Under the pieces are notes generated by a model that was not told the origin of the DNA, made no database searches, and saw only the letters and a list, made by a program, of their open reading frames with translations. Made by a program: the position numbers and the translations under genes. From Anniella stebbinsi (Eukaryota > Chordata > Lepidosauria > Squamata > Anniellidae): a stretch of 64,000 bases of DNA. How positions within the stretch are numbered: the stretch's first letter is position 1; every line of letters begins with the position of its first letter. The stretch covers positions 129,897,001 to 129,961,000 of the forward strand of contig JARDYH010000002.1 in the NCBI GenBank assembly GCA_029215795.1. The letters run 5' to 3'. This document shows positions 62,040-63,849 of the stretch, piece after piece.

Positions 62040-63849
62040 TATTTCTGGTAATATGAGGTCTAACCAGTAGACCCTTGAGTGCAGTGGGGGCTCTGATGTC
62101 AGTGGGATGATGAATCGCTCCAGGTTTCAGTCAGAACCTTGGAAAGCTCCTTTAGAGTTCTGACTGGTTGTGACTGAAACCCGGAGCAGATTCACCACCA
62201 CACTGACATCAGAGCCACCAGTACAGGGCCAGGTCTACCATTAGGCCAGATTCTGGCTGGATATCAGGAAAAACTTCCTGACTGTTAGAGCAGTACAACA
62301 ATGGAACCAATGACCTAGGGAGGTGGTGGGCTCTCCCACACTAGAGGCCTTCAAGAGGCAGCTGGACAGCCATCAGCTGTGCTTTAAGGTGGATTCCTGC
62401 ATTAAGCAGGGGGTTAGACTTGATGGCCTTATAGGCCCCTTCCAACTCTACTAATCTATGATTCTATGATTCTAGGCAAAGAGAGACGGTTGCTTCAGGA
62501 GGGAGATGCTGGGAGGTGGCAGTAAGGTGTTTGAGAAGAGAGTTGTGGGCCACACAGCTGGCTCTGCACCCCATAAGCTAGCCTCTTGGAATCATGTATG
62601 GTAGAGGATGTTGTCCCATTGCAGTGTTGAAGGAAGATTCAACTGCTGGTCTAGTAGTCTTTTGTACATGGAATGAGAGGGGACACCATCTTGCCCTTTG
62701 TCTCAGGCAGCAAAATGCCTTGGGTCAACCCTGCATCAGCCTCCATTGCTTGAGTGGTTCCTCTGTGTAGCCCCAGTGAGGATTAAGAAGCCAGAAAATA
62801 CGTATTTGAAGAATTTAAGCCAGGAACTAGAGAGCTATCTGCAGAGCTACCACTGTACCACAAACCACAGAGGGTGGCCCCCCAACACAGAATCCTGTTA
62901 TGATTCGAAAGTAATCATGTTTCTAGGCCTCATGGCCAACGGCATTACTAGGCATTTAAAAGATTTCAGACCCAGGCCCACAGGACACAAATCTGCGTAA
63001 CACTTGCATATGTTGATTTATATGTGCAAATGTAGAACTAATAACTAGGATTAATTGAAATCTCACTGGAGGCAAAGTCAGCCAATTAATATCTCATCCA
63101 AATCATCTCAAATAAAATATTCTTTGATTAATTTGCCCCAGATTATTTATTTATTTATTTACAACATTTGTATACCGCTCCACATCTAGAAGATTCCAGT
63201 GCAGTGAACAAAAAGAGAAAAGATACAAAATCTTTGTATAAAAGATGTAAAATAGAATAAAAGAATAATATGCTATGTTAAAATAATTACTTATTTTTAA
63301 AAGTATTCTGATAAAACCGGGCCGATCACTCAAGGAACACTTCCTGAAATAAAGATTTTTTTAAGGAGGCACTGGAAATATTACAATGTTGGTGCCTGTC
63401 TGACCTCCAAAGGCAGGGAGTTCCAAAGAAAAGGGGCCACCACACTGAAGGCTCTTTCTGGGTGGACTCCAATTGGGCCAAAGGTCCCTGAGGAGTCATC
63501 ATGAGCATGCATCCCAAACTAAAGAAAAAAATCTTCCACCCCTAACCTTAATTGTCATACAATTAAGGGATTGAAGGTGGAGGTATTGCAGCACATGGGG
63601 ATGGGGGGGGGGGGTTAACCCTTCCCTGTCCAGCTGCAATCACCCTTGAAAACCTCCCTCTGCATGTCAAGGTTGGGGGGGGAACCCTCTAATCCCTACT
63701 AATGGACATTCATGGCACTGGGGCCCTAGGGAACATATTCGGACTCAGGCCTAACAACACCACTACTTTTGGCAAAAAGCCATGGCAACCTACCCGCCAT
63801 CTTGCACTGTTGCTTCTTTCAGATGTATGTATGTTGATGGGAAGATGCC
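8057..63849 (-). CDS. DOCK5: DOCK5, dedicator of cytokinesis 5 (partial gene, 25 internal exons)
   Basis: DOCK5 is a DOCK-A family guanine nucleotide exchange factor. With ELMO it activates Rac at the plasma membrane in cell spreading, migration and osteoclast resorption (family knowledge). Twenty-five GT-AG exons join into 928 codons with no stop, and every codon phase fits. Residues are numbered here from the first codon of e1: SH3 end 1-17, N-terminal ELMO-binding and helical region about 19-341, DHR-1/C2 domain about 384-579, armadillo-like helices from about 580. Diagnostic stretches are [37 protein letters not shown] and [13 protein letters not shown], which fit DOCK5 rather than DOCK1 or DOCK2 as I remember them. 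The first coding exons and SH3 start lie beyond 64000, and the DHR-2 domain lies beyond position 1. Nothing suggests a pseudogene: splice sites are intact and conservation is high. Confidence 0.94.
8478..8612. repeat. Hairpin hAT-MITE (CAGCCTTCCCCAACCTGG family)
   Basis: Arms CCAACCTGGTGGCCTCCAGA and the inverted CATCTGGAGAGAAACAGGTT flank a loop with GATGATGGGAG. Confidence 0.8.
8635..8980 (+). repeat. L2-like LINE tail with triplicated end unit
   Basis: The 3' tail ATACTGCCCAGAGAGCTTTG ends in TATGGCTATGGGGTGGTATA-GAAATGTAATTAATATAATAA, which occurs three times (about 8738, 8805 and 8879), each copy followed by ATA/ATT-rich microsatellite. Confidence 0.8.
9745..9862. repeat. Hairpin hAT-MITE
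   Basis: CCCTCCAGATGTTGGA ... GGGAGTTGAAGCCCATCAGC ... GGAGGGCCACAGG in palindromic order; diverged. Confidence 0.65.
10190..10285 (-). CDS. DOCK5: DOCK5 exon e24 (armadillo-like region)
   Basis: Thirty-two codons, phase 0 on both sides: [20 protein letters not shown] and [12 protein letters not shown]. Acceptor CCTCAG, donor GTGAGA. It is too short to stand out as an open frame and was found by filling the gap between e23 and e25. The 2,034-bp intron after it holds two hairpin MITEs and a triplicated LINE tail. Confidence 0.94.
10968..11090. repeat. Hairpin hAT-MITE
   Basis: Arms CTGCAACTGCCATCAGCC and GATGGGAGTTGTAGTCCAG, ending AGAGCACCAGGTAG. Confidence 0.75.
11650..11695 (-). repeat. 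tRNA-Ala-type SINE fragment
   Basis: ACTGGGGATTGAACCTGGGC on the + strand is the complement of the B-box region of the SINE at 7541. Confidence 0.5.
11698..11826. repeat. Hairpin hAT-MITE
   Basis: Well-preserved arms: CCCAACCTGGTGCCCTTTAG and its inverted copy ending GCAACAGGTTGAAG, with GATGGGAGTTGTAGTCCAAA. Confidence 0.85.
11953..12089 (-). CDS. DOCK5: DOCK5 exon e23 (armadillo-like region)
   Basis: Two bases complete Glu, then 45 codons: [45 protein letters not shown], phase 0. This is the best single exon for telling DOCK5 from DOCK1 and DOCK2. Acceptor CCCCAG, donor GTGAGT. The 1,667-bp intron after it contains two hairpin MITEs and a SINE fragment. Confidence 0.96.
13038..13168. repeat. 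Hairpin hAT-MITE (diverged)
   Basis: AGATCTCCAGATGTCAAGTC ... GGCCATGCTGCC ... ACGTCTGGAGATTTGCCC in palindromic order. Confidence 0.55.
13376..13800 (-). repeat. L2-like LINE 3' end
   Basis: The minus strand carries [21 protein letters not shown] coding near 13620-13730, then the tail AAACCGCCCAGAGAGCTTCG, GGCTATGGGGCGGTATACAA and ATAAATAAAT. The clearest copy in the window of the LINE family responsible for most LINE tails here. Confidence 0.85.
14705..14752 (+). repeat. LINE 3' tail fragment
   Basis: TTTGTAAGCCGCTCTGGGAT followed by AAAAATGAATAAAAC, an abbreviated LINE tail. Confidence 0.5.
14783..14890. repeat. Hairpin hAT-MITE
   Basis: Right arm GATGGGAGTTGTAGTCCAAC ... GACACCAGGTTGGGGAAGGC is well preserved; the left arm is degraded. 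Confidence 0.7.
15178..15240. repeat. Compound CA / GA microsatellite at the e22 donor
   Basis: (CA)n at about 15178-15192, (GA)n at 15202-15212 and 15225-15239. On the coding strand the CT run begins about 5 bases after the e22 GT donor at 15244-15243. Confidence 0.9.
15245..15351 (-). CDS. DOCK5: DOCK5 exon e22 (armadillo-like region)
   Basis: One base completes Ser, then 35 codons: [20 protein letters not shown] and [15 protein letters not shown], plus one base. The [20 protein letters not shown] run is specific to DOCK5 as I remember it. Acceptor TTTCAG. The donor is GTGAAT, weak at +5, and pyrimidine-rich microsatellite starts within a few bases of it. The 3,155-bp intron after it holds an L2-like LINE end and two hairpin MITEs. 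Confidence 0.94.
16332..16651. mobile_element. hAT-type MITE, 320 bp, palindromic
   Basis: Second copy of the 1976 family. Ends TAGGCTGACCATATG and CATATGGTCACCCTA. Perfect 8-bp target duplication GGTTTAAA at 16324-16331 and 16652-16659. It lies within the intron between e21 and e22. Confidence 0.9.
16966..17036 (-). CDS. DOCK5: DOCK5 exon e21 (armadillo-like region)
   Basis: Twenty-three codons plus two bases: [19 protein letters not shown] and PVEL. Acceptor TTACAG, donor GTAGCT (+5 is C, so not optimal). The 1,614-bp intron after it contains a complete 320-bp hAT-type MITE with an exact 8-bp target duplication. Confidence 0.94.
17935..18545 (-). repeat. L2-like LINE relic with ORF2 C-terminus
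   Basis: The minus strand encodes [20 protein letters not shown] and [13 protein letters not shown] (18011-18289), a decayed LINE C-terminus. The upstream part (GCATTGCAGTAATCTAACC, 18440-18460) belongs to the same element. Confidence 0.8.
18662..18773 (-). CDS. DOCK5: DOCK5 exon e20 (armadillo-like region)
   Basis: One base completes Gly, then 37 codons: [19 protein letters not shown] and [18 protein letters not shown], phase 0. [20 protein letters not shown] continues directly into e21, a DOCK5-type sequence. Acceptor TTTTAG, donor GTTAGT. The 1,625-bp intron after it is about one third L2-like LINE. Confidence 0.95.
19303..19446. repeat. (TTTC)n / (CCTC)n / (TC)n pyrimidine cluster
   Basis: About 48 bases of CTTT repeats, a CCCT stretch at about 19350-19390, and a run of 18-19 TC units at 19409-19446. 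The + strand is almost purely pyrimidine. Confidence 0.95.
19860..20000 (+). repeat. L2-like LINE tail
   Basis: CCCCAGAGAGCTTGGTTATG followed by GCAAATAAATAAA. Confidence 0.65.
20940..21074 (-). CDS. DOCK5: DOCK5 exon e19 (armadillo-like region)
   Basis: One base completes Val, then 44 codons: [44 protein letters not shown], plus two bases. Acceptor TTTCTGAAG-side TTCAG, donor GTAAGT. The codon shared with e20 reads GGG (Gly); in the mammalian protein I remember Arg at this place. The 2,166-bp intron after it contains a 140-bp pyrimidine microsatellite cluster and an L2-like tail. Confidence 0.95.
21276..21514 (+). repeat. tRNA-derived SINE (squamate type)
   Basis: GAGCCAGTGTGGTATAGTGG head with A box TGGCTAGAGTG and B box GGTTCTAGTCC, body CCTCACAGGGTTGTTATTGT and tail AAATAAATAAATA. 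Full length or nearly so. Confidence 0.85.
21748..21803 (+). repeat. CR1/L3-type LINE 3' end fragment
   Basis: GGACTTTGGTCTAATCCAG and CTCTTCTTATGTTCTTA, the extreme 3' end of the family at 6131. Confidence 0.7.
21870..22042 (-). repeat. tRNA-Ala-derived SINE
   Basis: Complement of GCTCAGTGGTAGAGTGCATG, with a TTTGCATGCAGG anticodon-loop region and B box GGTTCAACCCCT. Confidence 0.75.
22185..22248. repeat. Poly-C / poly-G hairpin
   Basis: A C-run (about 22190-22205) and a G-run (about 22239-22250) lie about 35 bases apart and could pair; each strand also carries a G-run. Confidence 0.8.
22930..23138. mobile_element. TIR element with CCTGTTCAGACxxCAC ends
   Basis: Starts CCTGTACAGATGGCAAGCTA and ends with the inverted TAGTGTGCTGTCTGAACAGG. 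Same family as 39676-39882. No clear target duplication. Confidence 0.65.
23806..24139 (-). repeat. CR1 LINE 3' region
   Basis: Complement of the CR1 3' end: AAGTTGGAAGGGGCCTATAA, GGAAGTTTTTCCTGATGTCC and GAGAAGAGATCCTGGCCC. Confidence 0.85.
24632..24690. repeat. Perfect 17-bp hairpin
   Basis: CTTTACAAGCCAGGATT at 24632-24648 and its exact complement at 24674-24690, with a 25-base loop. Probably the core of a short TIR element. Confidence 0.75.
24947..25047 (-). CDS. DOCK5: DOCK5 exon e18 (armadillo-like region)
   Basis: Thirty-three codons plus two bases: [20 protein letters not shown] and [13 protein letters not shown]. The [13 protein letters not shown] segment is shared by DOCK1 and DOCK5. 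Acceptor TCATAG, donor GTAAGT. The 3,872-bp intron after it holds two SINEs of different types, a CR1 relic, a 209-bp TIR element and a perfect 17-bp hairpin. Confidence 0.95.
25584..25673 (-). CDS. DOCK5: DOCK5 exon e17 (armadillo-like region)
   Basis: Thirty codons, phase 0 on both sides: [19 protein letters not shown] and [11 protein letters not shown]. Acceptor CTGTAG, donor GTAAGT. The 536-bp intron after it is free of recognisable transposons apart from a short CAAA run near 25424-25441, which is notable in so repeat-rich a gene. Confidence 0.95.
27376..27473 (-). CDS. DOCK5: DOCK5 exon e16 (start of armadillo-like region)
   Basis: Two bases complete Val, then 32 codons: [19 protein letters not shown] and [13 protein letters not shown], phase 0. 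The LLGLL-WRSN motif marks the switch from DHR-1 to the helical scaffold. Acceptor TGCCAG, donor GTATGA. The 1,702-bp intron after it (25674-27375) shows no repeat I can name apart from short homopolymer runs near 25978-25987 and 26268-26276. Confidence 0.95.
28158..28300 (+). repeat. tRNA-Ala-derived SINE
   Basis: TGCTTTGCATGGAGGAGGTC, B box GGTTCAACCGC and body AAAAGGATCAGGTAGCAG. Confidence 0.7.
28304..28352. repeat. (TCTA)n microsatellite
   Basis: Twelve tandem ATCT/TCTA units just after the SINE at 28158. Confidence 0.95.
28428..28545. repeat. Palindromic repeat (CCAGCATTCCCCAGC family)
   Basis: GTCCAACAATTTCCAGCATT and the inverted AAATGCTGGGAGTGGTAGGA, flanked by CCTATACACGTTTAGACAG and its complement. 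Relatives at 32260-32345 and 46015-46107. Confidence 0.7.
28630..28795 (-). repeat. L2-like LINE tail
   Basis: Tail motif CTAAGCGGTTTACAAAATAA with an AT-rich flank, in inverse orientation. Confidence 0.5.
28924..29110 (-). CDS. DOCK5: DOCK5 exon e15 (end of DHR-1)
   Basis: The longest exon here: 62 codons plus one base, [20 protein letters not shown] through [20 protein letters not shown]. The central part ([20 protein letters not shown]) is a less conserved loop. Acceptor CAACAG, donor GTAGGT. The 1,450-bp intron after it holds a SINE, a TCTA microsatellite, a hairpin repeat and an L2-like tail. Confidence 0.95.
30325..30850 (-). repeat. L2-like LINE 3' end
   Basis: Complement of GAAGGCCTTCTCTGCAGTGA-type coding (the [14 protein letters not shown] phrase) with tail TTGGCCACCTTTCAGGGCC. 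Occupies a quarter of the e14-e15 intron. Confidence 0.75.
31109..31212 (-). CDS. DOCK5: DOCK5 exon e14 (DHR-1)
   Basis: Two bases complete a Ser codon, then 34 codons: [20 protein letters not shown] and [14 protein letters not shown], phase 0. Acceptor TTGCAG, donor GTACGG. A run of CAG triplets lies 44-72 bases upstream of the acceptor on the coding strand. The 1,998-bp intron after it contains an L2-like LINE end and a GC-rich repeat fragment around 29925-30240. Confidence 0.94.
31256..31283. repeat. (CTG)9 microsatellite upstream of the e14 acceptor
   Basis: Nine TGC/CTG units. On the coding strand they read (CAG)9 and end 44 bases before the e14 3' splice site. Confidence 0.95.
31895..32060 (+). 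repeat. L2-like LINE tail with (TAA)n and (TATC)n
   Basis: CGCCCAGAGAGCTTGGGCTA, GGGCAGTATATAAGTG and AATAATAATAAATAAT, then six ATCT units. Confidence 0.8.
32260..32385. repeat. Palindromic repeat, composite
   Basis: CCTATGCAGCATGCTTAGAC, CCCAGCCAGCATGGCTACTG, then GATGGGAGTTGTGATCCAAC of the hairpin MITE. Probably two related short elements merged. Confidence 0.55.
32795..32867 (-). CDS. DOCK5: DOCK5 exon e13 (DHR-1)
   Basis: Twenty-four codons plus one base: [20 protein letters not shown] and SSQE. The [12 protein letters not shown] motif is conserved in DOCK-A DHR-1 domains. Acceptor TTTTAG, donor GTAAGT. The 1,582-bp intron after it holds an L2-like tail with microsatellites, a palindromic repeat, a partial TIR element near 31490-31610 and a (CTG)9 run close to the next exon. 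Confidence 0.94.
33009..33107 (-). CDS. DOCK5: DOCK5 exon e12 (DHR-1)
   Basis: Exactly 33 codons, phase 0 on both sides: [19 protein letters not shown] and [14 protein letters not shown]. The [18 protein letters not shown] run is a DHR-1 hallmark. The acceptor is CCAAAG; a second AG three bases downstream could drop the first Lys. Donor GTGAGA. The intron after it is only 141 bp. Confidence 0.94.
33323..33460. mobile_element. Hairpin hAT-MITE with target duplication
   Basis: 138 bp, starting CAGCCTTCCCCC and ending GGGAAGGATG. Flanks GTGTAGAC (33315-33322) and GAGTAGAC (33461-33468) match at 7 of 8 bases. Confidence 0.8.
34112..34388. repeat. Hairpin hAT-MITE split by a LINE tail
   Basis: The left arm CCCAACCTGGTGCCCTCC stops at GTTGCACTACA (34145). 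An L2-like tail (34146-34327, CTGCCCAGAGAGCTTTGGCT, then AAATAAATAAATA) is inserted. The palindrome resumes at TTCCCATCATCCCCGG. Confidence 0.75.
34415..34539 (-). CDS. DOCK5: DOCK5 exon e11 (start of DHR-1/C2)
   Basis: Two bases complete Gly, then 41 codons: [18 protein letters not shown], the basic loop KKKTPKN and [16 protein letters not shown]. This opens the DHR-1 C2-type beta sandwich, which binds phosphatidylinositol 3,4,5-trisphosphate in DOCK1; basic loops of this kind line its pocket. Acceptor TTGCAG, donor GTAGGA. The 1,307-bp intron after it holds two hairpin MITEs, one split by a LINE tail. Confidence 0.95.
34627..34752. repeat. Hairpin hAT-MITE (diverged)
   Basis: CTTCCCCCAACACGGTGCCC and the inverted GGCGCCAAGAGGGGAAGGC. 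First of three copies in the e10-e11 intron. Confidence 0.7.
34802..34930. mobile_element. Hairpin hAT-MITE, 129 bp, with perfect target duplication
   Basis: Starts CAGCCTTCCCCAACCTGG and ends GTTGAGAAAGGCTG. The 8-bp duplication ATCTAGAA is exact at 34794-34801 and 34931-34938. This copy fixes the ends and the hAT assignment for the whole hairpin family. Confidence 0.92.
34995..35118. repeat. Hairpin hAT-MITE (diverged)
   Basis: GTGCTCTCCAAATGTTTTGG and the inverted CAAAACATCTGGAAGGCACT. Third copy in the e10-e11 intron. Confidence 0.75.
35266..35391 (-). CDS. DOCK5: DOCK5 exon e10 (entry to DHR-1)
   Basis: Completes a Gly codon, then 41 codons: [20 protein letters not shown] through [20 protein letters not shown] and P, plus one base. 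Acceptor CCTTAG, donor GTGGGT. The 726-bp intron after it (34540-35265) is mostly filled by three hairpin MITEs. Confidence 0.95.
35655..36200 (+). repeat. CR1 LINE 3' region (about 540 bp)
   Basis: Runs from TTCTGGGCACCACACTTCAA through GGAGCGTGTTCAGAGGAGGG and GGAAAAACTTCCTGACCATT to the terminal TTCTATGATTCTATGATTG. The longest CR1 piece here; its reading frame is broken. Confidence 0.92.
36205..36300 (+). repeat. Fragment of GGGGAACC...GGCC repeat
   Basis: GATGGGGAATCCTTTTAGTC and CGAGGGCCACACG. Similar starts occur near 27590, 29928, 43226, 48612, 54425 and 57905, so this is an interspersed family, probably DNA-transposon derived. Confidence 0.45.
37080..37222 (-). CDS. DOCK5: DOCK5 exon e9 (linker before DHR-1)
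   Basis: Completes a Gln codon, then 47 codons with [20 protein letters not shown] and [12 protein letters not shown]. The insert [20 protein letters not shown] is present in DOCK5, whereas DOCK1 has a different sequence here (from memory), which supports the paralogue call. Acceptor CCTCAG, donor GTACAC. The 1,688-bp intron after it contains a 540-bp CR1 relic. Confidence 0.95.
37328..37425. repeat. Hairpin hAT-MITE
   Basis: GGCAACCTTGTATCCTCCAG ... GCCAGCATGGCCAATGGCC ... GGGAGTTGTGGAAGTCAAAC. Confidence 0.65.
37725..37815. repeat. Palindromic repeat (CCTATACACG...GGAGTAAATCCC)
   Basis: TAATCCTATACACGTCTTCC, CTGGGAGTAAATCCCATTGA and the inverted CTGAGTAGGCATATATAGG; an abundant lizard-type short palindrome. 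Confidence 0.65.
37872..38165 (-). repeat. L1-like LINE 3' end
   Basis: The minus strand ends ...GTTGAAATTAATAAAAATTA followed by an A-run, with CGAGAAGG-type 3' UTR sequence. The A-run appears as a 12-base T run on the + strand near 37878. Confidence 0.6.
38276..38348 (-). CDS. DOCK5: DOCK5 exon e8 (N-terminal region)
   Basis: Completes the Val of GVAV, then [19 protein letters not shown] and IPFQ plus two bases. Acceptor CCCTAG, donor GTAAGT. The 1,053-bp intron after it holds an L1-like 3' tail and two short palindromic repeats. Confidence 0.94.
39676..39882. mobile_element. TIR element, 207 bp, CCTGTTCAGACGACACGCTAAG
   Basis: Starts CCTGTTTAGACAACATGCTA and ends with the inverted TAGCGTGTCGTCTGAACAGG; AAGCCATGG follows both ends inward. 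Lies about 100 bp from e7. Confidence 0.75.
39984..40113 (-). CDS. DOCK5: DOCK5 exon e7 (N-terminal region)
   Basis: Forty-three codons plus one base, [19 protein letters not shown] through [20 protein letters not shown]. The CQIVRVG and [10 protein letters not shown] motifs are DOCK-A hallmarks. Acceptor TTCTAG, donor GTAGGA. The 1,635-bp intron after it (38349-39983) contains a 207-bp TIR element near this exon and a short CAAA repeat at about 38415-38440. Confidence 0.95.
40288..40314. repeat. (GT)13 microsatellite
   Basis: Uninterrupted GT run in the e6-e7 intron, about 175 bp upstream of e7 on the coding strand. Confidence 0.95.
41005..41695 (+). repeat. CR1/L3-type LINE relic, interrupted at 41347
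   Basis: Reads GTCTGGAGCATCTCCACAAT, CAAAATTGTGCATGGTGTGG, TTCACAGAGCGCACAGTTAA and GGATTGGACAAATTCCTGGA, stops at TGATGAG, then resumes at TGATGAGCATATGCTATCTC (41521) and ends GGTCTGATCCAGCAGGGCTG. Confidence 0.85.
41348..41520 (-). mobile_element. Penelope-like terminal fragment inserted in LINE
   Basis: Insert of 173 bp flanked by the direct repeat TGATGAG (41341-41347 and 41521-41527). It contains GGAAGAGAAGCAAGTTCTCA, CCAACGCGTTTTGGCC and TTTTTTTAAGGCCTTCTTCC, matching the arms at 2572-2876. Confidence 0.65.
42110..42220 (-). repeat. L1-like LINE 3' end fragment
   Basis: ATTTTATTAATTTCAACATA and CCCCGAGACCTTCTAA, matching the 37872 element. Confidence 0.6.
42365..42405 (+). repeat. 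L2-like LINE tail fragment
   Basis: GACTTTGGCTATTGGGCGGC, ATAGAAATGAAATAAATAAA. Confidence 0.65.
43690..43860. repeat. GC-rich imperfect palindrome
   Basis: GAGTGCTCAACAGCCGTCC, ACGCTGCTGAAATTGCG and CCCCCCATTGCGTC are mirrored by GAACGCAGTGGGGGGGATG, CAATTTCAGCAGTGGGGGTG and GGCTGCTGAGTGCTC. Probably a MITE nested in a larger repeat (43226-43980). Confidence 0.6.
45111..45153. repeat. (ATT)14 microsatellite
   Basis: Uninterrupted ATT run abutting the tail of the LINE at 45154. Confidence 0.95.
45154..45300 (-). repeat. L2-like LINE tail
   Basis: TATACCGCCCCATAGCCGAA and GCTCTCTGAGCAGTTTACAA. Confidence 0.8.
46015..46107. repeat. Palindromic repeat (CCAGTATCCCCCAGC)
   Basis: GTAATCCTATGCATGCTTAG, CAACTCCCAGTATCCCCCAG and the inverted GGATGCACAGGATTA. 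Confidence 0.65.
46459..47743 (-). mobile_element. Solo LTR of an LTR retroelement
   Basis: Boundaries TGTGAGG...CGTCACA form a TG...CA inverted terminal motif (TGTGA/TCACA). Flanks CCCCC (46454-46458) and CCCAC (47744-47748) fit a 5-bp target duplication with one change. Read on the minus strand an AATAAA signal lies about 150-200 bp before the 3' end. There is no internal coding region; about 785 bp without the nested element. Confidence 0.75.
46842..47341. mobile_element. 500-bp TIR element nested in the solo LTR
   Basis: Ends GGCTGGTTTCGGACAACACA and the inverted TGTGTCATCCGAAACCAGCC, with CAACGGAGGGGGAA next on both arms (TIR about 45 bp). An internal secondary pair ends GTGTCGTCCGAAACC (47027-47047). 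It lies in a CT-rich site, so the target duplication is unclear. Confidence 0.75.
48311..48392 (-). CDS. DOCK5: DOCK5 exon e6 (N-terminal region)
   Basis: One base completes a Ser codon, then 27 codons: [19 protein letters not shown] and NNLQAVFT, phase 0. Acceptor TTGTAG, donor GTAAGC. The intron that follows (40114-48310, 8,197 bp) is the longest complete one in the window. It holds a nested CR1/LTR/TIR structure, a CR1 with a Penelope-like insertion, L1-like and L2-like tails and a GC-rich palindrome. Confidence 0.94.
49222..49379 (-). CDS. DOCK5: DOCK5 exon e5 (N-terminal region)
   Basis: Fifty-two codons plus two bases. Contains [16 protein letters not shown] and [19 protein letters not shown], the core of the conserved domain between SH3 and DHR-1. 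Acceptor AACAAG follows directly on the phase-0 end of e4; donor GTATGT. The 829-bp intron after it (48393-49221) contains a degraded TIR-like repeat around 48760-48990 and nothing else I recognise. Confidence 0.95.
49566..49700. mobile_element. Hairpin hAT-MITE with target duplication
   Basis: 135 bp, with GACTATAACTGCCATCAGC and GGAAACTGTAGTCCACAAAT. Flanks GTATAGAA (49558-49565) and GTATAAAA (49701-49708) match at 7 of 8. Confidence 0.75.
50248..50383 (-). CDS. DOCK5: DOCK5 exon e4 (N-terminal region)
   Basis: One base completes an Arg codon, then 45 codons with [18 protein letters not shown] and [13 protein letters not shown], ending KIDER-type QEEK in phase 0. The [12 protein letters not shown] motif is a DOCK-A signature. 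The acceptor is TGCAAG (AAG type, modest pyrimidine tract), and frame with e3 fixes it. Donor GTATTG. The 868-bp intron after it carries one hairpin MITE. Confidence 0.94.
52160..52286. repeat. Hairpin hAT-MITE
   Basis: ACCAACCCGGTGCCCTCCAG and the inverted CATGTCTGGAGAGCATAAGG, then GTTGGGGAAGACTG. Confidence 0.8.
52300..52680 (-). repeat. L2-like LINE 3' end with (ATAG)n
   Basis: The minus strand reads [20 protein letters not shown] near 52560-52610. The tail is interrupted by ATAG repeats at 52379-52436. Confidence 0.8.
53195..53362 (-). repeat. tRNA-Ala-derived SINE
   Basis: CCAGGGATTGAATCTGGGGC (B box complement) and TCTACCACTAAGCTACAGCT (A box side). Confidence 0.75.
53845..54330 (-). 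repeat. L2-like LINE 3' end
   Basis: TATACCACCCAATAGCCAAA, GCTCTTTGGGCGGTTTACAA, and minus-strand coding of the [13 protein letters not shown] type near 54130-54180. Confidence 0.85.
55203..55312. repeat. Hairpin hAT-MITE
   Basis: CAGCCTTCCCCCAACCTCTG and the inverted CACCAGGTTGGGGAAGGCTT around a GACTACCATTCCCATTGATA centre. Confidence 0.85.
56290..56690 (-). repeat. L2-like LINE 3' end
   Basis: TTTGCCGCCTTTCAAAACCA and GTGAGTTCCAAAGATGTGAA with CCCTGAAAAGGCCCTGCTG. Confidence 0.75.
56925..57090 (-). repeat. tRNA-Ala-derived SINE
   Basis: CACAGGAAGCTGCCTGGTTC tail, GACCTTCTGCATCCAAAGCA and TCTATCACTGAGCAACA, in inverse orientation. Confidence 0.75.
57465..57613 (-). CDS. DOCK5: DOCK5 exon e3 (N-terminal helical region)
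   Basis: Forty-nine codons plus two bases, from [13 protein letters not shown] through [14 protein letters not shown] to KIDYGN. The segment [15 protein letters not shown] is strongly conserved across DOCK1 and DOCK5. Acceptor CTGCAG, donor GTAAGT. The 7,081-bp intron that follows (50384-57464) contains three L2-like LINE ends, two SINEs and two hairpin MITEs. Confidence 0.95.
58120..58312 (+). repeat. L1-like LINE 3' end with poly-A
   Basis: GAATATGTTTTAGTAAAGGG ... TATATGTTGAAAAATAAATA, then a T/A-rich run ending in AAAAAAA. Confidence 0.6.
58725..58840 (-). repeat. tRNA-Ala-derived SINE
   Basis: TTTAGCTGGAGATGCTGGGA, TTGAACCGGAGAACTGG and GCAAAGCATGTGTTCTACCA. Confidence 0.7.
60785..60925 (+). 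repeat. tRNA-derived SINE, diverged
   Basis: CTTGGTTCAACTCCCAGCAT, CTCCCGTTAAAGGATCGC and GAATAGACAATGGATGGACC. Confidence 0.6.
61879..61975 (-). CDS. DOCK5: DOCK5 exon e2 (ELMO-binding N-terminal region)
   Basis: Completes a glycine codon and encodes 32 residues from [16 protein letters not shown] to WRMLYV, ending in phase 0 before GTGAGT. In DOCK-A proteins the helix after the SH3 domain takes part in ELMO binding. The acceptor CTACAG is preceded by a pyrimidine tract that runs into a (CT)19 microsatellite. The 4,265-bp intron that follows (57614-61878) holds an L1-like tail and two tRNA-type SINEs; the rest is unassigned. Confidence 0.93.
61999..62036. repeat. (GA)19 microsatellite at the e2 acceptor
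   Basis: Thirty-eight uninterrupted bases. On the coding strand this is (TC)19 ending 23 bases before the e2 3' splice site, continuous with its pyrimidine tract. Confidence 0.97.
62078..62215. mobile_element. Palindromic MITE
   Basis: GGGGGCTCTGATGTCAGTG and the inverted CACTGACATCAGAGCC, with GTTTCAGTCAGAACC and GTTCTGACTGGTTGTGACTG inside. Short flanks AGTGCAG and AGTACAG may be a target duplication. Confidence 0.75.
62240..62476 (+). repeat. CR1 LINE 3' end
   Basis: CCAGATTCTGGCTGGATATC, AGGAAAAACTTCCTGACTGT and terminal CTATGATTCTATGATTC. Confidence 0.9.
63140..63530 (-). repeat. L2-like LINE 3' end
   Basis: ACAACATTTGTATACCGCTC tail and the minus-strand [20 protein letters not shown] frame (63326-63517), a frameshifted version of the [13 protein letters not shown] phrase. 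Confidence 0.8.
63794..63849 (-). CDS. DOCK5: DOCK5 exon e1 (end of SH3 domain)
   Basis: Encodes [18 protein letters not shown] plus two bases of the next codon. The G-x-F-P-x-x-Y-I motif is the usual last strand of an SH3 domain; the rest of the SH3 is in upstream exons outside the window. Acceptor TTCTAG, donor GTAGGT. The following 1,818-bp intron (61976-63793) holds an L2-like LINE end, a CR1 end, a palindromic MITE and a GA/CT microsatellite. Confidence 0.9.

Noticed and set aside
8057..63849. DOCK1 or DOCK2 instead of DOCK5
   Set aside because: [34 protein letters not shown] and [11 protein letters not shown] fit DOCK5; remembered DOCK1 and DOCK2 sequences differ clearly at these places.
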